Assembly: GCA_019009955.1 (NCBI GenBank)
Contig: CM032230.1
Location: 9,076,001 to 9,140,000 of the forward strand
Reading direction: 5' to 3'
From: Riptortus pedestris
Taxonomy: Eukaryota; Arthropoda; Insecta; Hemiptera; Alydidae
DNA length: 64,000 bases
The notes beneath the pieces are model-generated. The model was not told where the DNA came from. It saw nothing but the letters and a program-made list of their open reading frames with translations, and searched no databases. Position numbers and translations under genes: made by a program. Shown one piece after another: positions 53,958 to 64,000 of the stretch. Within the stretch, counting starts at the first letter, position 1; each line of letters opens with the position of its first letter.

Positions 53958-54301
53958 TACAAAATAGAATAGGTCTACAGCATACCAAAAACGATCTAAA
54001 AGGCTTAATTTTATTATATTCTTTAGACAAAGCACGGGTATGAGAAAGAATCGGATATTAAAGAAATATTTTCCATAATATAAAAGTACAAAAAAGGTAA
54101 GCACATGAAGGAGTAAATATATCATCCTAATAAAGCCAATCACCATTGATGTGGGGCACAAAACTAAATAAATAAAACAAAACTAAAAAACAAATTAATA
54201 ATATAAATCTACTAGTATATAGGAATAACATAACTTATTTATTAAAACCATTTTAAATTGTTGTCTTTATTACTAGTCTAATGTTTATTAATTGTCTTTA
54301 T

Positions 54302-54519
54302 GGGGTTCATGTTAGCCATGCGAGTTACCCTTCATCTCACAAGGCAAACCTAGAGTGGCGAGTTTGATTTTCGCCTGGGCAATGGAAATTATTTAGTGAC
54401 GAAATTCATTAAATAACATCCTAAAATCCCTCCCTGGCTAGAAAGGGTGGTCACCTGTAGATAACCCGTCCCAATTAGCCACAGTTGCAAAAAGTGGACG
54501 TTAATAAATAATAATAATA
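54302..54519 (+). repeat. tRNA-derived SINE inside the LINE
   Basis: GGGTTCATGTTAGCCATGCG, AACCTAGAGTGGCGAG, TCCCTCCCTGGCTAG and tail (TAA)n. Duplication ATTGTCTTTAT (54291-54301) against ATTGTATTTAT (54520-54530). Confidence 0.9.
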
Positions 54520-54680
54520 ATTGTATTTATTGCTAGTATTTAATGTTTAAATGCAACATTGTATTTAATTTTTTATTTGTTGTTTCAGTTTTTGTTATTT
54601 TTCTATAATTTTGTTTTCATTTTACATTGTGAAACTTTGAGCTAAATCACCAAGATACGGGTGCTCCTGTATAAATAAAT

Positions 54681-54760
54681 AACTTGATCTCTACTTTTTC
54701 ATAAAACGTTTAAGTATGGAAATACCAAAGAAAAGTTTTTAAAACGGAAGAAAAAGGTCT
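54681..54760 (-). mobile_element. HINE, right of the LINE insertion
   Basis: AACTTGATCTCTACTTTTTC, ATAAAACGTTTAAGTATGG and ACCAAAGAAAAG continue the host copy, then decay. Confidence 0.6.
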
Positions 54761-54987
54761 ACATGTAATTGGCCTGTTAAGAAAAAAAACTTTCATTTTA
54801 TAAATAAAAAAAACAATTAAGAAAATATACTGAACAAGTGTAAAATTGCATAAATTGTTGGGAACTGAACTACTCTTAATATTATTATTTAATTCATCAT
54901 TGTAACCTACATCTTGTTTTTCTGTTGTAAATAGTTTTATTTTATAAATAATTTATTTATAGTATTTTTAGTTTAGTTTATTTTAAG
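54761..54987. other. No recognisable feature
   Basis: AT-rich. Confidence 0.4.
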
Positions 54988-55526
54988 AAAAAAGTCCGTC
55001 ACGCAAGGGCTGCGTAAACTAAGCAGATTTCCTACTTTTACAATAGAGAAATTTCACGACAGTCTAATACTTACGGAATCGGCCGAACAAGCTTTTGATG
55101 GAAACTCACGACTAGACCTGAAGTTAGCCGATCTCATTTCGTCCGTTACAATTAATAAAATGAAAACATCTCGGTTAATATTCAAGATAGAGAATAAATG
55201 TATAGAACAATATTTATAGCAAATTTAATTTACAATAATATTGGTTCTATACAAGTTTTTAATCCGACGTATGGTACCGGGGATATTTCGAATTTTTGAA
55301 AATCCCTCCTCTAAACCACTCCCCCCCCTCTCACTGGTCCGATTTTAGCCAATAACGAACTTGGTCTGTCTTTTTACATAAAATGTTTAAATATCGAGTT
55401 TATATATATATATATATATAGTTATAAACGGACCTCATTTTTGTCATCTGTTTAGGATTGATGGATATTTAATGAAATTTTTCCAAATTCGCGTCGTGAG
55501 TGCAGCTTCAATGGCTAATTCTACTA
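54988..55526 (-). mobile_element. HINE, complete copy
   Basis: AAAAAAGTCCGTCACGCAAG, GCAGATTTCCTACTTTTAC, C run 55321, GAACTTGGTCTGTC, TA array 55401-55420, GGATTGATGGATATTTAATG. The palindrome is decayed to GCTAATTCTACTA. Confidence 0.8.
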
Positions 55527-56085
55527 AAAATGACAATCCCAATGTCTAATTTCAGATGAATACGAAAATAAAGTTAGTAGACGAACATTTAAAAGGGAAG
55601 TAAATCATGTTTTTCTTGGCTGCAAAATGACTGTGTTGACCCCTTAATACAGTCATTAGGAGGCGCCGGAAGAGCACCATTTCTGACCTCAGGAATTCCT
55701 AAAAGACTCTTCAAGTGGCAAGCTATTAAAATAATTGTCCTTTTGCTCCGGCGGCTTAATGGCTATTTATATGCTAAAATAAATAGACTCGCTTTCTGTC
55801 CGTCTGTCCGTCCGTCTCATAGCGCTACATCCACATCATTTGTTATTCGTGTTCGGGGCTGACGTCTGCCGAGCACTAATGGTTCCGAGTTATGTCTGAC
55901 TCCCAGACGACCATAATAGACGTTGTTAATGTTCTCAACTTCCCAACGACAATTACTGTTACTAGTCACAAATGTATATGCCATCTAGTGTTCTAGGTGC
56001 GTTTAACAGATTTAAATACAACCGCGAGGGTGGATGACGAAGGTCACGTCTCTTACTTAAGTTATGAAGTCTGCATGAGTTCGAG
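55527..56085. other. No recognisable feature
   Basis: Contains a short CCGTCTGTCCGTCC run (55798-55816). No gene. Confidence 0.4.
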
Positions 56086-56985
56086 TACGTCACGCAGGAG
56101 ATGCGTAATCTATGCATATTTCCCTCGTCTGCTAGGCCACGTTATTATTCACTTCTCAGGATATATTTTCTATTTCTAAGTCAAGACTCGATGTGTAGTA
56201 GTGGGAGTTTACTGAAAACTGAAAATAAGAACTAATAGCTCACTTAATACATGAAGCAGCAAAAAATGTATAGATCAACAATCGTAGAGCATAAAAAGAA
56301 CATTGGTTCTATATTTTCTAAGAACGAAGATATTTTGAATCTTCAAATTCCCCTCCCCTTATATAAACCCCTCACATATAACCCCCCCTTTTCTAGTTCC
56401 GGTTTCAGCCATTAACTAATACGATGTATAGAACGAATCTTATTTTAAATGTAGTAGCCCATACATTAACCAAGATATTTGGATTTTATAATTCTCAGCC
56501 TTCAGTAAACCCCCCACTGCTAGTCATGTCATAATAACAGTAAACTGTTATAACATAAACCTCTTTATGCTATGCTTAATTAACATTTTTTTGTGTGACC
56601 TTTAATATACGTTCAAATTCGTTGTACAATGAAGTCATCAATTAAGATTTTTCGTTCTTATCTCGAAAATATTTATTTGATCCATACCGTAGTTGATTTT
56701 TAACTGTTTCAGTCAAGACTAAAAATCGTATTTGTTCTTGTCAGAAATCGGGGGAATTTCAAAATTCAAAATACCTGCATTATTATGAAATGGATAGAAA
56801 AATATTGTAGAACGAGCCCTGATAAAATTTTATGCAATACAATTGTTTTTCGAAGCACTCAAATATTAAGTGAGTAATTCGCACTTTCTGGTATTCATTG
56901 AGAATATGTGGAGTTTTGAGATCACTTGCGTGTTATTCCAGCACGAGGAAAATCTGCGTAGTTTACGCAGTTCCTTGGTAATATC
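56086..56985. repeat. HINE fragments, minus then plus
   Basis: Minus: GTCACGCAGGAGATGCGTAA, CTCGTCTGCTAGGCCACG, CTAATAGCTCACTTAATAC. From about 56410 plus: ACCAAGATATTTGGATTTTA, TTCAGTAAACCCCCCACTG, CGAAGCACTCAAATATTAAG, GAGATCACTTGCGTG, AAATCTGCGTAGTTTACGC. Confidence 0.55.
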
Positions 56986-57612
56986 ATAAGCTGGTGATAT
57001 TATCTCAACATCTATTATCGATTCCTCAAATTAGTAAGAAGCCTATGAATTGCGTTAAAATGTTAGTTGAGATAATGAGTGTAATATAATTTTATTCAAA
57101 TATTAATTCCATTATCTATTTTCCTCCGTTGATAACGATAAGCTATGACATAAAGCTATTATCAGTTTCCGTCACTGAAGCCTATGAGATTTCTTATTGG
57201 ACTTTAGTTGGGAGTTAGAAGTGATAGTTATCACAAGTTCAACAAACTTTTTCCATGGAGTGTAATATCTTTCAAATTCGTTGTAAAATGACATTAAAAT
57301 TTGTCGTTCTTATCTCAATATCTATTTATCCAAAGTTCATTTTTGACTGTTTCAGTCAAGAATAAAAATCGTGTTTGTTGCGTGTAAGAATGCGTGGGAA
57401 TTTCAAAGTTCCAAATAGCTGGATTGTATCAAATGGATCAGAACAAATAATGTAGAACGAACATTTCCATGCAGTGTAATATGATAAGCTGGTGATATTA
57501 TCTCACCATCTATTATCAATTTCTGCCGTCATAAGAAGCCCATGAGATCAGGAATTAAAATGTTAGTTGGACTTGAGATAATGAGTGATAATTATCACAA
57601 GCCCAACTAACA
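56985..57612. repeat. Direct repeats and hairpins, possibly MITEs
   Basis: ATAAGCTGGTGATATTATCTC at 56988 and 57485 (21 bp shown in part: AAGCTGGTGATATTATC) followed by ATCTATTATC, then GAAGCC.ATGA. TGTTAGTTGGACTTGAGAT (57549) faces ATTATCACAAGCCCAACT (57590) as a hairpin with about 22-bp arms. A weaker one is at 57190-57250. Confidence 0.55.
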
Positions 57613-58084
57613 TTTCGCAGTTTACAGCGTCTAGTCATAAGTAATACAGTAATGATGACGTAGCAATCGAGAGGGGCTAAGAGATTCGGACCAAGTGTTG
57701 AACATTCGATTCCCGTTAGTACATTAGCAAGAGTCTCTCTAAGGAGGTGGTTCTACCGGCGGTAAATGCATGCCTTGATGATGGTGGATTAAGGCTAGGA
57801 GAACCGTAGATCCAGCCTATCATCGGAATCATGGAATCACTTGTTGAAGGTGCTGATTCGATGCTGCCTTGAAGGATAGGCCCGCATTATTCCTGATGGC
57901 TCTCAGCTTCCTACAGCGGTCTGGTTCCTGTTAGTTCTTGCCAGCTTATAGTCGCCAATTAGTTATTTTGATTAGTCCTGTCTTCAACGACTCCCGAGAC
58001 GGCTGACGGATTTCGCCATTCTGAGAAACGATACAAACCAGCAAATCATTGATCAAACATAAATACATACGTCGTCTAAAATAA
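57613..58084. other. Unassigned; possible weak tRNA-like head at 57660
   Basis: ACATTCGATTCCCGT (57702-57716) resembles box B, but box A is poor. The following 300 bp are GC-richer without a gene. Confidence 0.3.
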
Positions 58085-58420
58085 TTTTATCAGCTTTCCC
58101 TTAGGAGAAACCGGCTAGTCTTCATATTTCCATCGATCCTACCAAGCGGATGTTGAAAATGGGACAGCATCAAAATTACATATACCTGTTACCGCTCTAA
58201 CGGCCGTACGTTTTGTTTTGTAGTACCCAAACTCGATATTTAAGGGTTTTATACTAAAGAACCGTTTTTTTAACATCCGAAATCAGGAAGATTGGGATTA
58301 GCGGTATGGGGGCGGGCACGCAAAGCTTGCAACCAATTCTTCTAAATTTGAAATATTCCTTTCGATATTCGAAATATTCCTTTCAAATGCCACTCGATCA
58401 ACAGGATAGTCATCGGTACA
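58085..58420 (+). mobile_element. HINE 5' half, no TA core
   Basis: ATCAGCTTTCCCTTAGGAG, CATCGATCCTACCAAGCGG, TTACCGCTCTAACGGCCG, ACCCAAACTCGATATTTAAG. Confidence 0.65.
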
Positions 58421-58476
58421 AGAGGGTGTTGTTTTCGTAATAATAATTTTATTATGGTTCCCTTTTAAGTCTAGTT

Positions 58477-58866
58477 GTGTCAGGTTCTCTAGGTTTTGGT
58501 AAGCGGGAGTTAATCAATGAAGGTTGTTTTGGTTGGTTTTTGGATACACTGCTAAAATCATTTGTCCCACTTGTCCATTTTGCCTACTTTTATCTATTTT
58601 TAACTTATTCAGGGCAAAATTCTGTTTGCCCGTTCTTTTGTGATTTTATTGACAATATGCCATGTATCGTCAACTAGATTTCTGTTTATTGTTGTAGTCA
58701 GTTTTTCATGTTTATTTTTTAGGTTCCAAAGTTTCTCTCTAAATTGTCCTGCTCTTTCTCGTATCATGGATCTTTTGAGGTTACCATGTAATATATTGGC
58801 TTTAAAAGAATCGGTATCTGTCTTGGCATTACAGAAGGTATGTGTTATATACTCAGATCTCCTCAC
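58477..58866 (-). other. Unassigned open frame
   Basis: Minus-strand frame 58866-58609 (85 codons, begins at GTG, no ATG) reads AKTDTDSFKANILHGNLKRS then MIRERAGQFREKLWNLKNKH, basic and helix-prone. It lies about 60 bp downstream of the minus-oriented LTR-like segment (58925-59200), so it may be element-derived. Family not recognised. Confidence 0.3.
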
Positions 58867-58870
58867 AACG

Positions 58871-58875
<5 letters not shown>

Positions 58876-58918
<43 letters not shown>
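58876..58918 (+). repeat. (TA)n microsatellite
   Basis: About 21 TA units. Confidence 0.97.
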
Positions 58919-58924
<6 letters not shown>

Positions 58925-59200
58925 TCTGTTTATTATAAAAATAATAAACATTGTTTATTAGAGCTCTTTTGTATTTCCAAATTAAACTCACAAGCTTTAC
59001 AAGTTTTTATCAATGCACAATTTATTTGACAATGCACTATACACTTGGTAAATTATTCTCAACTATTACTCACAGTATGCACTGCTAACTTCACTTCTTA
59101 TTGCACAGTACAATAACTCACGATCACTGAAGTTCACAGAACACGGCACTGCACTGACCTTCACTAAGAACACGGCACTGCACTCATTCAAAAGAAAAGG
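58925..59200 (-). repeat. Relative of the LTR at 8697-9685
   Basis: On the minus strand: CAGTGCAGTGCCGTGTTCT, TTCAGTGATCGTGAGT, ACTGTGCAATAAGAAGTG, AATAAATTGTGCATTGATAA, GCTTGTGAGTTTAATTTGG, AAAGAGCTCTAATAAACAA. It lacks the MITE found at the same TTAA in the other copy. It has an extra CAGTGCAGTGCC unit. LTR ends not resolved. Confidence 0.8.
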
Positions 59201-59365
59201 GTCCATATTAGCCTAAATTCCTGAAAGGTATCACCGAGAACATTCTTTGGTGCAAACGATCCTTGTCCTTCCATCGGTCGGTTCCATTTATCTACGTTGT
59301 ACTTTGTAAATACGTGATAAACTCTGTGTACTTTTTAATGTACTTTGTTTTCGCGACTATTTATG

Positions 59366-59446
59366 TATACATATACATACATACATACATTATGTGTATA
59401 TATATATATATATACATACATACATACATACATTATGTATATATAT

Positions 59447-59486
<40 letters not shown>

Positions 59487-59513
59487 CGTGCGTGCGTGTG
59501 TGTGTGTGTGTGT
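59366..59513 (+). repeat. Compound microsatellite (CATA/TA/GT/GTGC)
   Basis: Two (CATA)n-(TA)n blocks are followed by (GT)n containing GCGTGCGTGCGTGC (59482-59497). Confidence 0.97.
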
Positions 59514-59514
59514 A

Positions 59515-60140
59515 TCTAACGGCCACTATTTTTTATATTGTTACCAAACTCGATATTTAACTAAAGAAATATCAAGTTCGTTAATTGCAGGAATCGACCC
59601 AATGGGAAGGGGAGTTCAAACGGGGAATTTCGAATATGTTAAATATCTCCGTTACTATACGTCGGGTCCAAAAATTGTACATAACTAATCTTATTGTAAA
59701 TTGAAGTATCTATAAATGTTGTTTTATATATATATATATATATATATATTTTTCTATATAACGAATATTAACCGAGATATTTGTATTTTTTAGTTTTCAT
59801 CCTAAAGTAAACCCCCACTCCTGCTAATACCATTAACAATAAGCTGTTATCTCATGAGACACTTTATCTTAAGTTTATAGGTATACCAAATATGGTTTTC
59901 AAATGATATGTATTATGCGAGGTACTAACAAATTCGTTGTGTGGTGGCCTCATCAATAAGATTTTATGCTGTTACTCGAAAATATTAATTTGATCTATAC
60001 TATACTCGATATTTATACTTTACTGTAAACACTAAGGATCATATGTCTCCCTTCCCTTTCGCTCCCTACTCATCGATTTTACATAGTAATATATATATGT
60101 GGTGAGATGAAGTCAAATGTATACTATATCAGCCTAGTAC
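59515..60140 (+). mobile_element. HINE body after the microsatellite
   Basis: ACCAAACTCGATATTTAAC, AATATCTCCGTTACTATACG, TA array 59726-59748, ATATTAACCGAGATATTTG, AGTAAACCCCCACTCCTGC, ACAATAAGCTGTTATCTC. It ends without a hairpin. Confidence 0.7.
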
Positions 60141-60950
60141 CGTGCCTGCCTGAGGGCGTTTATTTTCTAGTTGAACTGAATTATAAACATTTTCAAATCA
60201 AAAACAAATGTTTTTTTTTTTTATTTTTTTTTTAAAATAATTGTAGGATAAAAAATAGTCGATAATGAAATAATTCAGATTTATTCATCAAGTTATTTTT
60301 TTTCAGGTTAGTGTCTGTGTCCTGTTCACATTGCTGCTATGTATTCTTGGTTCAAAAACATGTAAGTAATTTTTTACGGCTTACTTTGAATAGTGTATAT
60401 AACGATGTGTCGGGGAATATAGAATGATATTTCAATATTCATATTTTTGACATGTTATATGTTATATGTAGACAGGCTTTTAAAATAATAACAACAGATA
60501 GGTCGTATAGATATAATTACAGTAAAAAAAGGGTGACTGTAAAGTTCAAAAGTTCATGAGAATAGCAAATACGCCAAAAAGGTCACCATCCTAGGCCAAA
60601 TGTGAGCGGGCTCATTTCATCTACAGTGAATAATCCGTTATAGTATATAATAAATATTACTTCAATAGTAAATAAGGTGGAGTGCCGTTTCTAGATATAT
60701 ATTGAATGGCTAGTTTCTAATTTCCCAAGTCTTGCTCGAGGCTAAGTACCGTGCAAAGGTTAAATTGGTACGTGATCGCCAAGTTCGCTCTAACTGAATC
60801 ATATATCATTTTCTCTAAGGTAGGTATATGAAAATTAGTCGTTGAATGCAATATAATGTATCTTCTGTCTGTACCTTATGGTGAAGAAATAATCACTTCA
60901 AAGACCTTGCTAAATAGATTATTTCGTCCGCCATCGTTCAATGATGATAA
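60141..60950. other. No recognisable feature
   Basis: Poly-T/A stretches at 60208-60235. No supported gene. Confidence 0.4.
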
Positions 60951-61027
60951 TAATAAATAACCTTTATCCGTTCCAATAATATTTACATAATCTTTTTAAG
61001 AATATAAAAATGGCAGTATACATACAT

Positions 61028-61070
<43 letters not shown>

Positions 61071-62165
61071 AAATTCTACTTTCGTCACGAGTGTAATATT
61101 AATTTTTTTCTGTAATCGTGTAATACATGATCAGATCTAGCCAGAATATGAACAAAATTAGGATGTTGTGAAGATTATGTTGTTGGTAGGTTATAAGCAT
61201 GGTTGTGAAAGGTTATAAGCATAGTTATAAAACAACTAGTGATGATTGTGAAGTAGTGCAGTTATATACAAGTGCAGGTTATAAACAAGGAAGGTAATTA
61301 TTATTATATTTAAATTTTAAAATATATTGATTATTTCCACCAATAATTCATTCACATTTCAATTTATTTTGTTAAAATAAATTCTTACAATGTTAAGAAA
61401 CATTTAAAAGCATTTAGTTTCCAACTTCAAATTATTTTTTAATTTTTACTTATTACTAATTAAGAAGGCAATTCACTTTCTTCACTTGTGAAGAAACTGA
61501 TTACTTTCTTCACTCTATTGTAAAATGTTTCACTTTCTTAACTCATTTCAGTTTAGTAATGTTACCATTATTCAACGATTACAGAAAAAAACATTTTTTC
61601 ACCGCAAACTTTATTCTTACATGCTTCGTGACTTACATACCACCTCATCAGGGGATATCTCTTGTCAAAAATTAATAACATTAATTTTAACAAATAATAG
61701 CATTAGTTTAACAGAATTGTTTGATAATTCTTGCTAGATACCGTCTTAATAAGTCACTATTCACACGATACATTTATTAAATTTAATTACAGATTGCTAC
61801 TTACATGTTTAAAGTTCTCGTTTCCTCTTTCGTTGGTTGCGACTGTCCCTTACTCCCTGGGGAGGTCTTTGATACTGAGATTCCCGAAGTAGGTTAAGTC
61901 AGCTGATTACATATCGATTATTTTCTAACCAGCCTTGCTCGATTATTTTGAGATGAAATATTATAGAATATATGATTTGGACTTTTGATTTCTTTTTTTT
62001 CGGGAATTAAATTCCCTAAAGCGCTAAGCGTTTTAAGAAATAAATTGTGAGGAGCCATAAAAAAGTGTTTGTGATTAACCTGAATAAATAACCTTTATTC
62101 GTTTAATAATATTTACATAAACGTTTAATAATAACAAAAATGCCAGCGTACCTCATTTTGAGTAC
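60951..62165 (+). repeat. Region bounded by about 40-60-bp direct repeats
   Basis: AATAAATAACCTTTATCCG, TAATATTTACATAA and AAAATGGCAG at 60954-61015 recur as AATAAATAACCTTTATTCG, TAATATTTACATAA and AAAATGCCAG at 62084-62145. Between them lie a TA array (61030-61068), a 70-codon open frame without motif (61525-61737) and the tail repeat at 62001-62088. It could be one element with terminal repeats. Confidence 0.4.
62001..62088 (+). repeat. Retroelement-like tail, copy 3 of 3
   Basis: CGGGAATTAAATTCCC, AAAGCGCTAAGCGTTTTAAG, AATAAATTGTGAGGAGCC and GTGATTAACCTGA, matching 22117-22195. Confidence 0.7.
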
Positions 62166-62879
62166 ACTCCCAATAGCTGATGCCCCTTAAGAGAATTCTG
62201 CAAAAAATATATTTTTTTGTTAAAATCCATTAAAAAGATTCATTACAGATTATGTTTCCCCATTCACCATCTCATTAAAAAAAAAACCTTTTTGTATTAA
62301 TTAAAGCACCCTACTCCTCAATCTGAATGCCCCATAATCCTTGAAGGATTGAACCACCTTGAGAGGGTGCACTCCCTTCTAGGTTTTTTCTGGGAGCAAC
62401 CCCAACTCTAAGGGCGGGTCATGCTTCAAGGGCGCGGGGGAGGATCTTCCTTGAGGAAAACATTGAATTCAATTATTTTTTTTTTCGATGGCGTGGCATG
62501 TAAGTGGTTAGTGTATTTCTTGAAGGCCCTGAGCTCTGCGTTCCGAAGAGCTTACTTATGGCGCAGGCAAAAATCAATAGGAACATTTAGTTGTGCCCTA
62601 GAATGAAACTCATGATTATTTTAAACATTTTTCAGAATTTCATTAATTGATCTCTTCAGGATAATTAATAATGATTTTGGGCTAATATTAGAAATGTAAA
62701 ATGAATATACAGAACAAGCATTGCATAAAATACCATTGGTTATACAAGTCAGCTGATAACGAAAACACATCGAACTCTTGAACCCCTGAAAACAATAGCT
62801 GGACAACAACAACTGACTTGATGTTTTCTGTTCCAATGAAATAAACTATGTGTCGTACCTGAGAATCTGGAAAAACGTT
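62166..62879. other. HINE scrap at 62150-62205, rest unassigned
   Basis: TACACTCCCAATAGCTGATG and CCTTAAGAGAATTCTGC are a minus 5' end. The GC-richer 62330-62620 has no recognisable gene. Confidence 0.35.
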
Positions 62880-63645
62880 GACACGCATATGATAGGTAAT
62901 CTAAGTAGATTTCCCAATTGCTAGACACGATACGTTCAGGACAGTGAAAATCACTTGAGAAGGAGTTTGCAGAATTCTGAAATCTCTAAAGAAGTGTAAA
63001 AACCTCAGTTAAAATTCGATATAGGTACACAAATACTATATATATAATTATAAGAATCCACAAGCAGTTTGTACTCTGGCTTTTTTTGAATAATTGATTT
63101 TAATTCTTCACTAAACTTCTTCTATCCTAGTCAGATAAAAGGAATAAATGTATTTAAACATGGAATATGACTCTATGTGATATACTGGTTTATGGCTAAT
63201 TTGAAATGAGCAGGAGCAGGTTTTTCCTGAGACCTGAAAATCAAAAAAAAATATGAGAATTAGGTAAAAAAGTATATGGGCACATCAATATATATCCTTC
63301 TTATTTTAAATGTATAGAACAATATTTATAGTAAATTTAATTTGAAATAAGATTGGTTCTATACAATTTTTTGATCCGACGTATGTTAACGGAGATTTTT
63401 CGAAAATCCCCCCTCTAAACCCCCCCTCCCTCTGGTCCGATTTCAGTCATTAACTAACTTGATCTATCTGTCTTTTTGCATAAAACGTTCAGATATCGAG
63501 TTTGGTAACGATCATATATATTTTTACGGACCTCATTTTCGTATCTCCTGGGTAGGATCACTGGACATTTGAAGAAATTTTTCGAAAATCGCGTCATGAG
63601 TACGTCCTGAATAGCTGATTTCCCTTAAGGGAAATATGCTAAAAC
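62880..63645 (-). mobile_element. HINE, diverged 3' half, intact 5' half
   Basis: CTAAGTAGATTTCCCAATTG replaces the 3' motif. Then come AATATTTATAGTAAATTTAA, GATCCGACGTATGTTAACGG, C runs, TTAACTAACTTGATCTATC, almost no TA core, GGGTAGGATCACTGGACATT, the palindrome and ATGCTA at about 63640. Confidence 0.8.
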
Positions 63646-64000
63646 TCGATTCTTTCCCAGTAGGTTTTATACAATATCACCCTACATGTTTCGTCGTTTG
63701 CATACCACCTCTAAAGAGGTCTTTTTTGCCAGTGCGGACTTTTCCGACTTTTTTTACTTTTCTTGCTAATGGTGGAGAGAAGCGTTTAAAAAACAAGACT
63801 ATCGCACTAAGACTTGCGAGAGTTTAAAAATAACTCTATTTGCCTAGCGTACTATTGGATTGGAACTTAAACTGTTTTAAACCAATAGCTTTTACGATTA
63901 TGTATTATTGACATTCTACCAAGTGAACATGGTAACTGTCAGTAATATTTAAATGGTGAATTTGGTAATCAAAACCCATTGAAATGGTTCCATGTTGCGT
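63646..64000. other. No recognisable feature
   Basis: A 63-codon frame (63636-63827) starts in the HINE end and shows no motif. Confidence 0.4.

Larger units (their letters stand above)
53762..54680 (+). mobile_element. 5'-truncated jockey-like LINE with target-site duplication
   Basis: Flanked by AACTTGATCT at 53751-53760 and 54681-54690, inside an HINE copy that continues on both sides. It holds a C-terminal ORF2 fragment (53762-53957), a 3' UTR containing a SINE (54302-54519), and the tail GCTAAATCACCAAGATACGG then GTGCTCCTGTATAAATAAAT. The same tail is at 33725-33775. Confidence 0.85.

Overview
The window looks like non-coding, repeat-saturated nuclear DNA from an arthropod, most likely an insect. 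The evidence is AT-rich sequence, many AT/GT/GA microsatellites, and remains of mariner, piggyBac-like, jockey-like and R1/I-like elements, with no operons and no bacterial-type genes. I found no intact cellular gene. The longest recognisable open frames are transposon fragments. The species cannot be named from the sequence.

The dominant content is one large dispersed family, called HINE here because its architecture matches Helentron-associated interspersed elements (non-autonomous rolling-circle transposons, as in Drosophila DINE-1). Read in its forward direction it has: a 5' palindrome (TAGCAGATTTCCC, then TTAA, then its near-complement); a block of about 110 bp; a (TA)n microsatellite; a body with a conserved poly-G run; an inverted copy of the 5' motif (GGGAAATCTGC); a 6-bp-stem hairpin (ACGCAGCCCCTGCGT); and an end at GACGGAC followed by T residues. 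More than 35 complete, partial or chimeric copies on both strands cover perhaps half of the window. Several copies sit inside other copies, and the repaired flanks show that insertion happens inside T (or A) tracts without a target-site duplication.

Other elements lie on this background. Three piggyBac-superfamily insertions have both TIRs and TTAA duplications (9173-9622, 21245-21822, 26694-27653), and the last still encodes a C-terminal Cys-rich domain. A fourth, decayed piggyBac-like copy is at 1142-2000. There are two mariner pseudogenes (4810-5375 and 30146-30658), two non-LTR retrotransposon C-termini (41280-41651 and 53762-53957), and a solo LTR with TATA box (8697-9685). A tRNA-derived SINE family has about nine copies, some with clear target-site duplications. 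An unclassified element with an ORF remnant (23796-24723) has an ORF-less copy at 45594-46087; its left end is amplified as 17 units of a 52-bp satellite.

Layout: 0-3.8 kb, decayed piggyBac and HINE; 4-8.4 kb, mariner relic, minisatellite and unassigned DNA; 8.4-10.9 kb, LTR/MITE/SINE nest; 11.9-20 kb, HINE, SINE and an old duplicated repeat; 21-28.6 kb, MITE, satellite element and piggyBac nested in HINE; 29-33 kb, mariner and a triplicated repeat in HINE; 34.6-38.6 kb, three-layer HINE nest; 41-47.8 kb, LINE, SINE and ORF-less element; 48-56 kb, HINE nest, long inverted repeat and LINE/SINE-in-HINE; 57-64 kb, hairpin repeats, an LTR relative, microsatellites and HINE.
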